This document shows, in pieces, positions 25,898-33,495 of a stretch of DNA of 64,000 nucleotides (within the stretch, counting starts at the first letter, position 1; each line of letters starts with the position of its first letter). The DNA is from Roseiarcus sp963726105 (GTDB lineage Bacteria > Pseudomonadota > Alphaproteobacteria > Rhizobiales > Beijerinckiaceae), in NCBI GenBank assembly GCA_963726105.1, contig CAVSBJ010000001.1, positions 124,001 to 188,000 on the forward strand, written 5' to 3'. The notes beneath the pieces are model-generated. The model saw only the letters and a program-made list of their open reading frames with translations, was not told the origin of the DNA and did not search any database. The position numbers were made by a program, and so were the translations under genes.

Positions 25898-26500
25898 ATG
25901 GGGTTTCGTTTGCGGTCAGCGGCGGTCGCCTTGGTATTGACGTCCGCCGGTTTGGTCAGTTCGCCCAGTTGGGCGGGCGACGATGGGGCTGCGCCTTTGT
26001 GGCAAGGAATTGGATCGATATTCGGTCCGGTTATTGGATTTGGATTTGGTGGGGAAAAGCCGCCACCGATCGAGTATCGCGAGCACGGCAAGCTCGTTCT
26101 GCCGCCGAATACTGAGTTGCCGCCTCCCGGCGCCTCCGCGAACGCGGATCCCGCCTGGCCCGTCAACCAGGAGACCCTGCGCAAGAAAGCTCTGAAGGAA
26201 GAGGCAAAGAAATCAATCGCCGGCGTGGGCGATGCGCGTCTGCGCTACACGCATGGGTTTCCGGCCAACGAACCCGTGACCATTCGTGCGGTGGATCCAG
26301 ACGGACAAACGGTAAAGTGCCAGGGCAGTTGCGGATCGGGCTCATCGGTGCTAAGCAATCTTAACCCACTGAAATGGGTCGGAATGGGCAAGTCGGACGC
26401 GACGGCCCTTGGTCCTGAGCCTGACCGCGAATGGCTGACCGATCCTCCAAAGGGTTTCCGCGCCCCGGTCGAGCCGGTGCAAGGGTCTGCTAAAAACTGA
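25898..26500 (+). CDS. Conserved exported protein of unknown function
   Basis: A 200-residue protein with a signal peptide of about 26 residues (MGFRLRSAAVALVL... ending near SWAGDD). The mature part has a glycine-rich hydrophobic stretch, then the Pro-rich pattern EKPPPIEYREHGKLVLPPNTELPPPG, split over about residues 50-75 of the precursor, and a charged segment (KKALKEEAKKS). Similar Pro-rich exported proteins follow lspA in other Hyphomicrobiales. The pattern loosely recalls DUF3035/BamF-like proteins of the outer membrane, but I cannot confirm that. It starts 131 bp after lspA, so it may have its own promoter. Confidence 0.7.
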   Translation: MGFRLRSAAVALVLTSAGLVSSPSWAGDDGAAPLWQGIGSIFGPVIGFGFGGEKPPPIEYREHGKLVLPPNTELPPPGASANADPAWPVNQETLRKKALKEEAKKSIAGVGDARLRYTHGFPANEPVTIRAVDPDGQTVKCQGSCGSGSSVLSNLNPLKWVGMGKSDATALGPEPDREWLTDPPKGFRAPVEPVQGSAKN

Positions 26501-26964
26501 TCTCTTTATTGGCTTTGGCGCCGCTTTTGTGATTCGGAGCCGTAATTCGAGCCTGGATCGAAGAGTGACTTGGCTATCCAAGCAAAAACCGCTACTCTGG
26601 TTGCAAAGGATTCGCCGTCAGCACAAATTTTCCCGCCTTGGACTTTCGCCCCGAGCCAACGCGAACTATTTGATTGCCGGAAGGGTTGCCGAGGCAGGGA
26701 ACGGGGTTAGGCGAGGCGGCCTGCAAAGGCCTTCCGGACATAGATGATGGTCCGAACGCGGCATGGGGCACGCCGCTGGCAGAGGGAAATTCGCACGGGA
26801 TCGAGATCAATGCGATTGGTCGTGTCCGTGCATCCGGCGTGACGAGATCATCCGATTCGAATGACGCGAAGGCGTAAATCGTCTCTCACACGAAAAATCG
26901 AGAAAGCTTGGACCGAAAACGATCGGAAGCATTGGGCCAATCGGATGGATATTGGGAAGCTAAA
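26501..26964. other. Non-coding region, no gene seen
   Basis: A 464-bp gap between the exported protein and the DUF4167 gene. Short open frames are present but none has a start, ribosome site or composition that I would support. Small hairpins (for example around the GGCCTGCAAAGGCC stretch near 26720) may act as terminators of the upstream gene. Confidence 0.4.
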
Positions 26965-27930
26965 ATGAGACCAGGTCAGAATAAGAGGATGCGTGGCCGG
27001 CCGCCAAATAATCGGCGAGGGCCCAATCCTTTGACGCGATCGTACGAATCGAACGGACCCGACGTGAAGATACGCGGCAACGCGCACCACGTGGCGGAAA
27101 AATACCTCCAGCTTGCGAGAGACGCTCATACGGGCGGAGATCCGGTCGCGGCGGAGAATTATTTGCAACACGCGGAGCATTACTTCCGGCTTATCGCCGC
27201 CGCGCACGCTGCCCAGGCTCTGGCGCAAAGCGGCCAGCAGCGACCGCCGGGTGAGGATGAGAATGACTTGGACGATGACGGCGATTTCGACGCGCTGTCG
27301 GATCGTTTCGCTTCGCCCGCAGAGCGGCAGAATGCCTTTCAGCAGCCGCAGCCAGGATTTCAACCTCAACCGACCGCTGCTGCGCCTAACGCCCCACAGC
27401 CGTTCGCCGACAGGCCTGCTTACGAGCCCGAGCGCCAGGGAAACGATCGAGGAGGCTTTGCGCCCCGACAGGATCGTCAGCAGGGCAACCAATTCCAGGA
27501 CCGAGTTCCGCGACCCGATCGCCCTTACCAGGACCGCAACGATGGGTATCGCGACAATCGACATCAGCGCGACGGGCGCCCGCGCGATTTCCGGCCCTAT
27601 CGCGATCCTCAGCAGCCGCGTGAATCCGTCCCGGACGCTCCGGCGGCGCCAGGGCTTCCCTCCTTCATAACGGCGAGCCCAAGGATCAATAATCCGGATC
27701 CGGCCATGGGCGCGCCGTCGCCCGAGACGGTGGCTTCGCCGCCCCCCGTTGTGACGCCTGAGGTCCCTCCTGCGGGATTTGAATCGGCGTCAGAGGGAAG
27801 CGCTTTTCCAGCCCGCGGCCGCCGCCGTCGATTACGGTCGCCCTATGGATTTGGCGGAGCCAATTCGGGTGAGGGCGACCAACCGGACGCGACCCCAGAA
27901 ATCGCCGACGATACGCCGGTCAGGGAATAG
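26965..27930 (+). CDS. DUF4167 domain protein (basic, disordered)
   Basis: A 321-residue protein starting at ATG 26965. The N-terminal DUF4167 domain (about residues 1-85) starts with a basic stretch (MRPGQNKRMRGRPP), followed by the conserved GNAHHVAEKYLQLARDAH and DPVAAENYLQHAEHYFRLI segments, with a helical-repeat look. The remainder is Gln/Arg/Pro-rich, with repeated RDNRHQRDGRPRDFRPYRD-like runs, and is surely disordered. Function is not established; the basic repeats suggest RNA binding, which is inference. In related genomes it often lies after prfA and prmC; here those are absent. It is convergent with chpT, with 21 bp between the stops. Confidence 0.85.
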   Translation: MRPGQNKRMRGRPPNNRRGPNPLTRSYESNGPDVKIRGNAHHVAEKYLQLARDAHTGGDPVAAENYLQHAEHYFRLIAAAHAAQALAQSGQQRPPGEDENDLDDDGDFDALSDRFASPAERQNAFQQPQPGFQPQPTAAAPNAPQPFADRPAYEPERQGNDRGGFAPRQDRQQGNQFQDRVPRPDRPYQDRNDGYRDNRHQRDGRPRDFRPYRDPQQPRESVPDAPAAPGLPSFITASPRINNPDPAMGAPSPETVASPPPVVTPEVPPAGFESASEGSAFPARGRRRRLRSPYGFGGANSGEGDQPDATPEIADDTPVRE

Positions 27931-27951
27931 CGACTGGGCGCGACGGCTCGG

Positions 27952-28650
27952 TCAGGCGGCGGGCGAGTCGTCCGCAGCATAGGCGGCAACCTCGACGTCT
28001 GTCATGCGAGGCGTCGGAGCGAGTGTCAGCGTAACGGTCTCGGGCGAAGTTGAGACGTTCAGCGTCGAGTGACACTCGCGGGCCAAAAGCGTTGTGAAAT
28101 AGAGTTGGATGGAATGGCCGTCGACTGGCTCGTTGGGAACGGCGTTAGTCAGGAAATCGGCCGCGCTGTGAGAGAGTCGGGCGTTTGTGCCCTTGGCCTC
28201 GACGCTCATTGTCATAGCATCATTTTCGCCCGAAAGGTCCACGGTAATGACCCCGCCCCGAGGCACGGCGCTGGCTGCGATCAGACAGAGGTTCAGCAAA
28301 AGCTTGACCGCGCTTCTCGACGCCATCCGCCGACCACAGTTCCAATCCAAAACCGTGCGGCCGTTGGCAAAAAGGTCCCTTGCCGCCTTTTCCGCGTCGC
28401 CGGTGTCGAGCAACGCGCCGAAGGAACCGGCGGCGCCGAACGCCAGTCGGCAAAATTGAAGCCGTGCGGAGGCTGAGACCGCGCTCTTTTTGATGAGTTC
28501 CATGGCCACAGTGCGCATCTCTTCGTCTTCCTCGCCATCAAGCACCTCCAGGCCGTTGATGATCGCTCCGACCGGGCTGATCACGTCGTGGCAGACGCGC
28601 GAGCAAAGCAGGGCGGCGAGGTCGAGCGGTGTTAGCGAGGCCATCATCAA
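27952..28650 (-). CDS. chpT: Histidine phosphotransferase ChpT
   Basis: ChpT moves phosphate from the hybrid kinase CckA to the cell-cycle regulator CtrA and to CpdR. The 232-residue product has the dimerising helical-hairpin with the phosphorylated His in LLCSRVCHDVISPVGAIINGLEVL (split here as about residues 15-38; His near 21) and a degenerate Bergerat-like C-terminal domain (KLLLNLCLIAASAVPRGG) that lacks the full ATP-binding motifs, as expected. Three Met codons open the frame; any could be the start. Its divergent promoter region with cysQ has three GANTC sites in 25 bp. Confidence 0.92.
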   Translation of the reverse strand: MMMASLTPLDLAALLCSRVCHDVISPVGAIINGLEVLDGEEDEEMRTVAMELIKKSAVSASARLQFCRLAFGAAGSFGALLDTGDAEKAARDLFANGRTVLDWNCGRRMASRSAVKLLLNLCLIAASAVPRGGVITVDLSGENDAMTMSVEAKGTNARLSHSAADFLTNAVPNEPVDGHSIQLYFTTLLARECHSTLNVSTSPETVTLTLAPTPRMTDVEVAAYAADDSPAA

Positions 28651-28718
28651 GGGTTTGATCCTGGGTTCGATTTCAGGGCCTTTAGCCGAGGCAGAGGCGC
28701 GGGTGGCTGCATTTGCCT

Positions 28719-28743
28719 GATTCGAATCCTATCTACCCGATTC
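28719..28743. promoter_or_regulatory. Cluster of three GANTC (CcrM) sites between chpT and cysQ
   Basis: GATTC 28719-28723, GAATC 28724-28728 and GATTC 28739-28743. GANTC is the target of the alphaproteobacterial cell-cycle DNA methyltransferase CcrM. The cluster is 69-93 bp upstream of the chpT start. The methylation effect is inferred. Confidence 0.4.
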
Positions 28744-28822
28744 GCACCCGGCTTGCGATGCAGCCTCATTTGCGCCAATGCGCTCGTTTCACCGGACCGT
28801 TGACCGAGAGGGGGAAAATAAG

Positions 28823-29674
28823 TTGAGTTCTGTTCTTCCGGATCCAAGTCTTTTCTCGCTCGATCGCGCGAGCCGCGACGAAATTGCCTTGTTTCTTGCG
28901 AAGGCCACACTCGCGGCCGGGCCGGCGGTGATGGAAGAATACGACCGGGGCTGCTCGGTCGCATCGAAAGAGGACGGCAGTCCGGTCACGTCCGCGGATC
29001 AACGAGCCGAAGCGATCATCTGCGAATGTCTCGCGAGCCTGGCGCCCATGCCGCCAGTGTGCGCCGAGGAGTCGATCGCCGCCGGGGCCCGGGCCCGGGT
29101 CGCCGAGCGTTTCTTGCTGGTCGATCCGCTCGATGGAACGCGAGAATTCCTAGCCGGCAACGGCGAGTTTACAGTCAATGTCGCGTTGATCGAGAAGGGT
29201 GCCCCCGTCGCCGGCGCCGTCTATGCGCCCGCGATCGGCCGGTTGTGGGTCGGGGGCGAAACAGCCTTCACATGCGAGGCGCTCCCCGGGGCAGAGCTTC
29301 CCGGCGAAGGATCGCGGCGGCGCATCAGGACTCGGAGCGCGCCATCGAGCTTAGTCGCTTTCGCAAGCCGCTCCCATCTCGACCTAAAGTCGGATGCCTT
29401 TCTCAAAAGATTGCCAATCGGAGAGACGCGATTTGCGGGTTCATCGCTCAAATTTTGCCTCATCGCCGAGGGTCTTGGCGATGTCTATCCGCGGTTCGCG
29501 CCAACGATGGAATGGGATACGGCGGCGGGCGATGCAGTTTTGCGCGCGGCCGGCGGCCGAGTGCTTGATCCTTCTGGACTGCCGCTGTCCTACGGCAAGG
29601 TCGACAAGGAATTACGCAATGGCCCTTTCATCGCCTGGGGCGACGCAACGGCGGCCAAGCGCTTGAGATATTAA
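28823..29674 (+). CDS. cysQ: 3'(2'),5'-bisphosphate nucleotidase CysQ
   Basis: CysQ converts 3'-phosphoadenosine 5'-phosphate to AMP, recycling the by-product of sulfate assimilation, and is a metal-dependent phosphatase of the inositol monophosphatase superfamily. I prefer TTG 28823, with GAGGGGG eight bases upstream; an ATG at 28778 gives a longer product. The 283 residues contain the metal site EDGSPVTSADQRAE, CAEES, the core LVDPLDGTREFLAGNGEFTVN (split, about residues 100-120) and the C-terminal MEWDTAAGDAVLRAAGG. All metal ligands appear intact. Confidence 0.92.
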   Translation: MSSVLPDPSLFSLDRASRDEIALFLAKATLAAGPAVMEEYDRGCSVASKEDGSPVTSADQRAEAIICECLASLAPMPPVCAEESIAAGARARVAERFLLVDPLDGTREFLAGNGEFTVNVALIEKGAPVAGAVYAPAIGRLWVGGETAFTCEALPGAELPGEGSRRRIRTRSAPSSLVAFASRSHLDLKSDAFLKRLPIGETRFAGSSLKFCLIAEGLGDVYPRFAPTMEWDTAAGDAVLRAAGGRVLDPSGLPLSYGKVDKELRNGPFIAWGDATAAKRLRY

Positions 29675-29677
29675 AAG

Positions 29678-29703
29678 TATCGCTCGCGGATTTGCGAGCG
29701 ATA
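29678..29703 (+). terminator. Hairpin after cysQ
   Basis: Perfect 10-bp inverted repeat TATCGCTCGC (29678-29687) and GCGAGCGATA (29694-29703), loop GGATTT, starting 3 bp after the cysQ stop. T-run downstream is weak (only AACTGAATTT), so termination is probable but not classical. Confidence 0.65.
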
Positions 29704-29840
29704 AACTGAATTTGCAATTGCGGGGCCGTGGAGCCCGTTAACGTAAACCGGCGCCTCCGGCCTTTTGACCATTTGTTAACCTTCGCCCTTCGACACTGGA
29801 AGCGATCGCAACGATCGACCGATTCTCGAGGGGGCCGCTA

Positions 29841-30056
29841 TTGAACAATGTCATCCCGTTCCGGCCCGCGAACAGTCCCCGTCGCATGGTTTCGGGCGAC
29901 CGCGGCGCCGCTCAGATCTTGTTCTTCACCGGCGTGCGGTATCAGCGCTGGGGCGAAGACGCGCACGCTCCTCGGCCGCGAGCGCAAAGCTCCCGGCGAA
30001 AGCGCGAGCGGGTTCAGATTGGCGAGACCGAAAGGGGACGCAAGAGCCAGCGCTGA
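29841..30056 (+). CDS. Small conserved protein with ILFFTGVRY motif
   Basis: A 71-residue frame opening with TTG 29841, after GAGGGGGCC about 9 bp upstream. The N-terminal part MNNVIPFRP and the segment AAQILFFTGVRYQRW resemble short Hyphomicrobiales proteins of unknown function that share an hFFTGVRYxR core. The C-terminal half is Arg-rich and could be partly non-conserved. It lies 190 bp ahead of serC. Assigning this as a gene rests on that motif and the ribosome site; the function is unknown. Confidence 0.55.
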   Translation: MNNVIPFRPANSPRRMVSGDRGAAQILFFTGVRYQRWGEDAHAPRPRAQSSRRKRERVQIGETERGRKSQR

Positions 30057-30189
30057 TGTCAACGACACGAAAGTCGGATGCGACGTTTTGAAACGGGCAT
30101 GTTCCTGAGAGCTTGTCGGGCGCCTCTGACCGCATGTCCTGAAGGACTTTGCAACGCCGCTTGCCCTTGATCGCCGATTCCGATATGAG

Positions 30190-30245
30190 CCGCGGCGGGA
30201 CACCTCTCCCCAACGAGAGGCTTCCATCTGAAAGGATGGCTCATC
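30190..30245 (+). ncRNA. serC RNA motif (predicted cis-regulatory leader of serC)
   Basis: Immediately ahead of the serC ATG are two consecutive hairpins: CCTCT (30203-30207)/AGAGG (30216-30220) and CCATC (30224-30228)/GATGG (30235-30239), the second ending 6 bp before the start codon. Position and layout agree with the serC RNA motif known from Alphaproteobacteria, which always precedes serC. Its ligand is not established. The second hairpin overlaps the expected ribosome-binding site (AAAGGA at 30231-30236), so the structure could control translation. Confidence 0.7.
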
Positions 30246-31418
30246 ATGGCGACAACTGCGCCGGGCGTTCGGCCCGTAAATCCCTGCTTCTCTTCAGGCC
30301 CATGCGCGAAGCGCCCAGGCTGGTCCCCTGCAGTTCTGAGTGACGCGGCGGTTGGCCGTTCGCATCGGGCGAAGATCGGCAAAGCCAAGCTCAAGCTCGC
30401 GATCGATCTCACGCGCGACGTCCTCGGCGTTCCCGCCGATTACCGCATCGGGATAACCCCGGGCTCCGACACCGGCGCCGTCGAGATGGCGCTCTGGACG
30501 CTTCTTGGCGCGCGAGGCGTCGATGTTCTGGCGTGGGAAAGCTTTGGCGACGGCTGGGTGACCGACGTCGTCAAGCAGCTCAAGCTCAAGGATGTCCGCA
30601 CACTCAAGGCGCCTTACGGCGAATTGCCGGACCTCTGCCAAGTCAATTTCGACAACGATGTCGTCTTCACCTGGAACGGCACCACCTCGGGCGTTCGGGT
30701 GCCCAACGGCGATTGGATCGCCGGCGACCGCAAAGGGCTAACGATCTGCGACGCGACATCGGCGGCCTTCGCTCAGGAACTCGATTGGCCGAAGCTCGAT
30801 GCCGTGACGTTCTCCTGGCAGAAGGTTCTCGGGGGGGAAGCGGCGCATGGAATCATCATCCTGAGCCCGCGTGCGGCCGAACGCCTTGAGAGCTACACGC
30901 CTCCCTGGCCGCTGCCGAAGCTCTTTCGTCTCGCCAAGGGCGGCAAGCTCACCGAAGGCTTTTTCGAGGGCGAGACGATCAACACGCCCTCTATGCTGTG
31001 CGTCGAAGACTATCTCGACGCCCTGCAGTGGGCGAAGTCGCTCGGCGGCCGGAAGGGGCTCTTCGACCGCGCTGACGCGAACGCCAAAGCGATTGCAGAT
31101 TGGGTCGAGCGCACGCCGTGGATCGATTTCCTCGCCGCCGCGCCCGAGACACGCTCGAACACCAGCGTCTGTCTCAAAGTCGTCGATCCGGCGGTGGCCG
31201 CTCTGACGGCCGACGCCCAGGCTGCGTTCGCCAAGGGTCTGGCGACCTTGCTTGAGAAGGAAAAGGTCGCGTTTGATATCGGCGCCTATCGCGACGCACC
31301 GGCTGGCTTGCGCATCTGGTGCGGCGCGACGGTCGAAACCGTCGACGTCGAAGCGCTGACGCGCTGGCTCGATTACGCCTTCGTTATCGAGAAGAGCAAG
31401 CTCGCCAAGGCCGCCTGA
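30246..31418 (+). CDS. serC: Phosphoserine aminotransferase
   Basis: SerC is a PLP enzyme that converts 3-phosphohydroxypyruvate and glutamate to phosphoserine, the second step of serine synthesis. The 390-residue product belongs to the alpha-proteobacterial type of SerC. Seen features: PCFSSGPCAKRPGW at the start, the GITPGSDTGAVEMALWT region, VTFSWQKVLGGEAAHG with the PLP-binding Lys (about residue 194), and the EGETINTPSMLCVEDY region. A predicted serC RNA leader precedes it. serA follows after a 150-bp gap carrying a palindromic repeat. Confidence 0.95.
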   Translation: MATTAPGVRPVNPCFSSGPCAKRPGWSPAVLSDAAVGRSHRAKIGKAKLKLAIDLTRDVLGVPADYRIGITPGSDTGAVEMALWTLLGARGVDVLAWESFGDGWVTDVVKQLKLKDVRTLKAPYGELPDLCQVNFDNDVVFTWNGTTSGVRVPNGDWIAGDRKGLTICDATSAAFAQELDWPKLDAVTFSWQKVLGGEAAHGIIILSPRAAERLESYTPPWPLPKLFRLAKGGKLTEGFFEGETINTPSMLCVEDYLDALQWAKSLGGRKGLFDRADANAKAIADWVERTPWIDFLAAAPETRSNTSVCLKVVDPAVAALTADAQAAFAKGLATLLEKEKVAFDIGAYRDAPAGLRIWCGATVETVDVEALTRWLDYAFVIEKSKLAKAA

Positions 31419-31428
31419 TTCCGGCTTG

Positions 31429-31503
31429 TCACCCCCGCGTAAGCGGGGCTCCGAGGCCGTAGCTTCCGACCTTGCTCTGGATGCCCACTTTCGCGGGCAT
31501 GAC
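31429..31503. repeat. Palindromic REP-like intergenic repeat
   Basis: Between serC and serA. An internal hairpin CCCCGC-GTAA-GCGGGG (31433-31448) and flanking GTCACCCCCGCG and CGCGGGCATGAC halves (31428-31439, 31492-31503) that pair with each other over most positions. It resembles the abundant palindromic repeats with the GCGGGCATGAC end seen in many Hyphomicrobiales intergenic regions. Such elements can terminate or stabilise transcripts. Confidence 0.6.
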
Positions 31504-31568
31504 ACAGACAGACGCTCGTTCCCTTTCAGTTTCGCGGCCGTCACGGTCGCCATTCCAGGACATCCGCC

Positions 31569-33149
31569 ATGACTCCTCGCGTTCTCATTTCCGACAAGCT
31601 TTCCCCTGCCGCCGTCGCGATCTTCAAGGAGCGCGGCGTCCAGGTCGACGTCAAACCGGGCCTTGACAAGGAGGAGCTCGCCAAGATCATTGGCGATTAT
31701 GACGGGCTCGCCATTCGCTCGGCCACCAAGGTCACGGCCAAGCTGCTCGAGCACGCGGCGAAGCTGAAAGTCGTCGGCCGCGCGGGCATCGGCGTCGACA
31801 ACGTCGACATTCCGGCCGCGACCGCTCGCGGAGTGATCGTGATGAACACGCCGTTCGGCAATTCGATCACCACTGCCGAGCATGCGATCGCACTGATGTT
31901 CGCGCTCGCGCGGCAAATTCCAAGCGCCGATGTCTCGACTTAGGCGGGCAAGTGGGAAAAGACCCGCTTCATGGGCGTCGAATTGACCGGCAAGACGCTT
32001 GGCATCATTGGTTGCGGGAACATCGGCGCGATTGTCGCCTCGCGGGCTCTGGGATTGAAGATGCGGGTCGTCGCCTTTGATCCGTTCCTGAGCCCCGATC
32101 GCGCCCAGGAGCTCGGTGTTGAAAAAGTTGAACTTGATGATCTTCTGGCGCGCGCCGATTTCATCACGCTGCACACGCCCTTGACGGCGCAGACGCGCAA
32201 CATTCTCTCCGCGGAAAACCTCGCAAAGACGAAGCTTGGCGTTCGCATCATCAATTGCGCCCGCGGCGGTCTGGTCGACGAGGCCGCCTTGCGCGCAGCG
32301 CTCGACACCCGTCATGTTTCGGGCGCGGCTTTCGACGTCTTCATTGAGGAGCCGGCGACGGTCAACCCTCTGTTCGGCCATCCAAACTTCATCGCCACGC
32401 CGCACCTCGGCGCCTCGACCAATGAAGCCCAGGAAAACGTTGCGCTTCAGGTCGCCGAGCAGATGTCGGACTATTTGACGCGCGGCGCGATTTCGAACGC
32501 GATCAACTTTCCCTCGATTACGGCGGAAGAGGCGCCGAAGCTCAAGCCGTTCATCGCCTTGGCGGAAGGTCTTGGCTCATTCGCCGGCCAGCTCACGCAA
32601 GCGCCGATCCAGAAGATTACCCTCATTTACGAAGGCGCGGTCGCCGAGCTCAAGATCAAGGCGTTGACCTCGGCCGCGATCGCTGGGCTCCTGCGTCCTT
32701 CGCTGGTCGACATCAATGTCGTGTCGGCGCCCGCGGTCGCCGCCCAGCGCGGCATCGTCATTGAGGAAATGACCCGCGCCGCGGACGGCGATTATGAGAG
32801 CTTCATCACGCTCACCGTCGAGACGGCGCAGCAGACGCGGGCGATTGGCGGGACCGTCTTTCATGACGGAAAACCGCGCATCCTCTCGATCAAGGGGATC
32901 AAGGTCGACGCTGAATTCACCCCCTCGATGATCTATGTCACCAACGAGGACAAGCCGGGCTTCATCGGCCGCTTCGCGGGCCTTCTGGGAGACGCAGGCG
33001 TCAATATTGCAACGTTCGCGCTTGGGCGGGATGAACAGGGAGGCTCGGCGATTGCGCTCGTTTCGATCGACGGGAACGCGCCCCCCGAGGTGATTGCGAA
33101 AGTGGGCAAGATTGACGGCGTGCGTCAGGTTGCGGCTTTGCGTTTCTGA
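31569..33149 (+). pseudogene. serA: D-3-phosphoglycerate dehydrogenase, interrupted by an in-frame TAG
   Basis: SerA oxidises 3-phosphoglycerate to phosphohydroxypyruvate, the first step of serine synthesis. The frame from ATG 31569 to 33149 would encode 526 residues, the usual length of the long, ACT-domain SerA, but a single in-frame TAG at 31941-31943 splits it after residue 124. The same frame resumes at once with AGKWEKTRFMGVELTGKTLGI (residues 126 on, quoted to 20: AGKWEKTRFMGVELTGKTLG), exactly as in intact SerA, where the position often holds Gln in STQAGKWEK; a C-to-T change in CAG gives TAG. Downstream parts are intact: NAD site GCGNIGAIVAS, INCARGGLVDEAAL, catalytic His in ATPHLGAST, and the C-terminal ACT domain (EDKPGFIGRFAGLLGDAGVN). 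Either a real nonsense mutation, a read-through event or a sequence error. A restart at ATG 31971 would yield 392 residues lacking the substrate domain's first half. Confidence 0.9.
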
Positions 33150-33183
33150 GTTGACTTCGATCGGCTTGACGGCGTCCCTTCCG

Positions 33184-33201
33184 TCTCCTTCCGGGAGAAG
33201 G
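33184..33201. repeat. Short inverted repeat between serA and the Trm112-like gene
   Basis: TCTCCTTCCGGGAGAAGG, an 18-base hairpin-forming sequence that recurs identically at 33472-33489 on the other side of the small gene. It probably serves as serA's terminator. Confidence 0.6.
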
Positions 33202-33235
33202 TGGCGGCGAAGCCTGCCGGAATGAGGAAGGCGCC

Positions 33236-33457
33236 ATGAGCGATGATGCGGACAAGCGCGCGGCTGCAAGTGAGCCAAGCGGCCCTAAGGTCGACGCTCG
33301 TCTCCTCGAGATCCTTGTGTGTCCGGTGACGCGAGCGGAACTCACTTACGATCCCGTCCGGCAAGAGCTTGTTTCGCGCGCCGCGCGGCTTGCCTATCCG
33401 ATCCGGCATGGGGTTCCGATCATGTTGCCCGAGGAGGCGCGCAGGCTCAACGATTGA
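33236..33457 (+). CDS. Trm112-like / UPF0434 family protein
   Basis: A 73-residue protein with the Trm112-like pattern LLEILVCPVTRAELTYD and the C-terminal LAYPIRHGVPIMLPEEAR. Trm112 proteins bind and activate methyltransferases in eukaryotes and archaea; bacterial UPF0434 members are not well understood. Only one Cys of the usual CPxC pair remains (CPVT), so zinc binding is doubtful. ATG 33236 follows GAGGAAGG. It lies between two identical 18-base hairpin sequences. Confidence 0.88.
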   Translation: MSDDADKRAAASEPSGPKVDARLLEILVCPVTRAELTYDPVRQELVSRAARLAYPIRHGVPIMLPEEARRLND

Positions 33458-33468
33458 CGCCGTCCTTT

Positions 33469-33489
33469 CCTTCTCCTTCCGGGAGAAGG
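33469..33489. terminator. Bidirectional hairpin between Trm112-like gene and obgE
   Basis: CCTTCTCC (33469-33476) and GGAGAAGG (33482-33489) with loop TTCCG. It lies between two converging genes, just 6 bp before the obgE stop, and could end both transcripts. Contains the same 18-base sequence as 33184-33201. Confidence 0.6.
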
Positions 33490-33495
33490 GTCGCA

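Noticed and set aside
30738..32405. 555-residue minus-strand frame across serC-serA
   Set aside because: Antisense to serC and serA; the middle reads through the palindromic repeat at 31429-31503, which gives a typical repeat-derived peptide.
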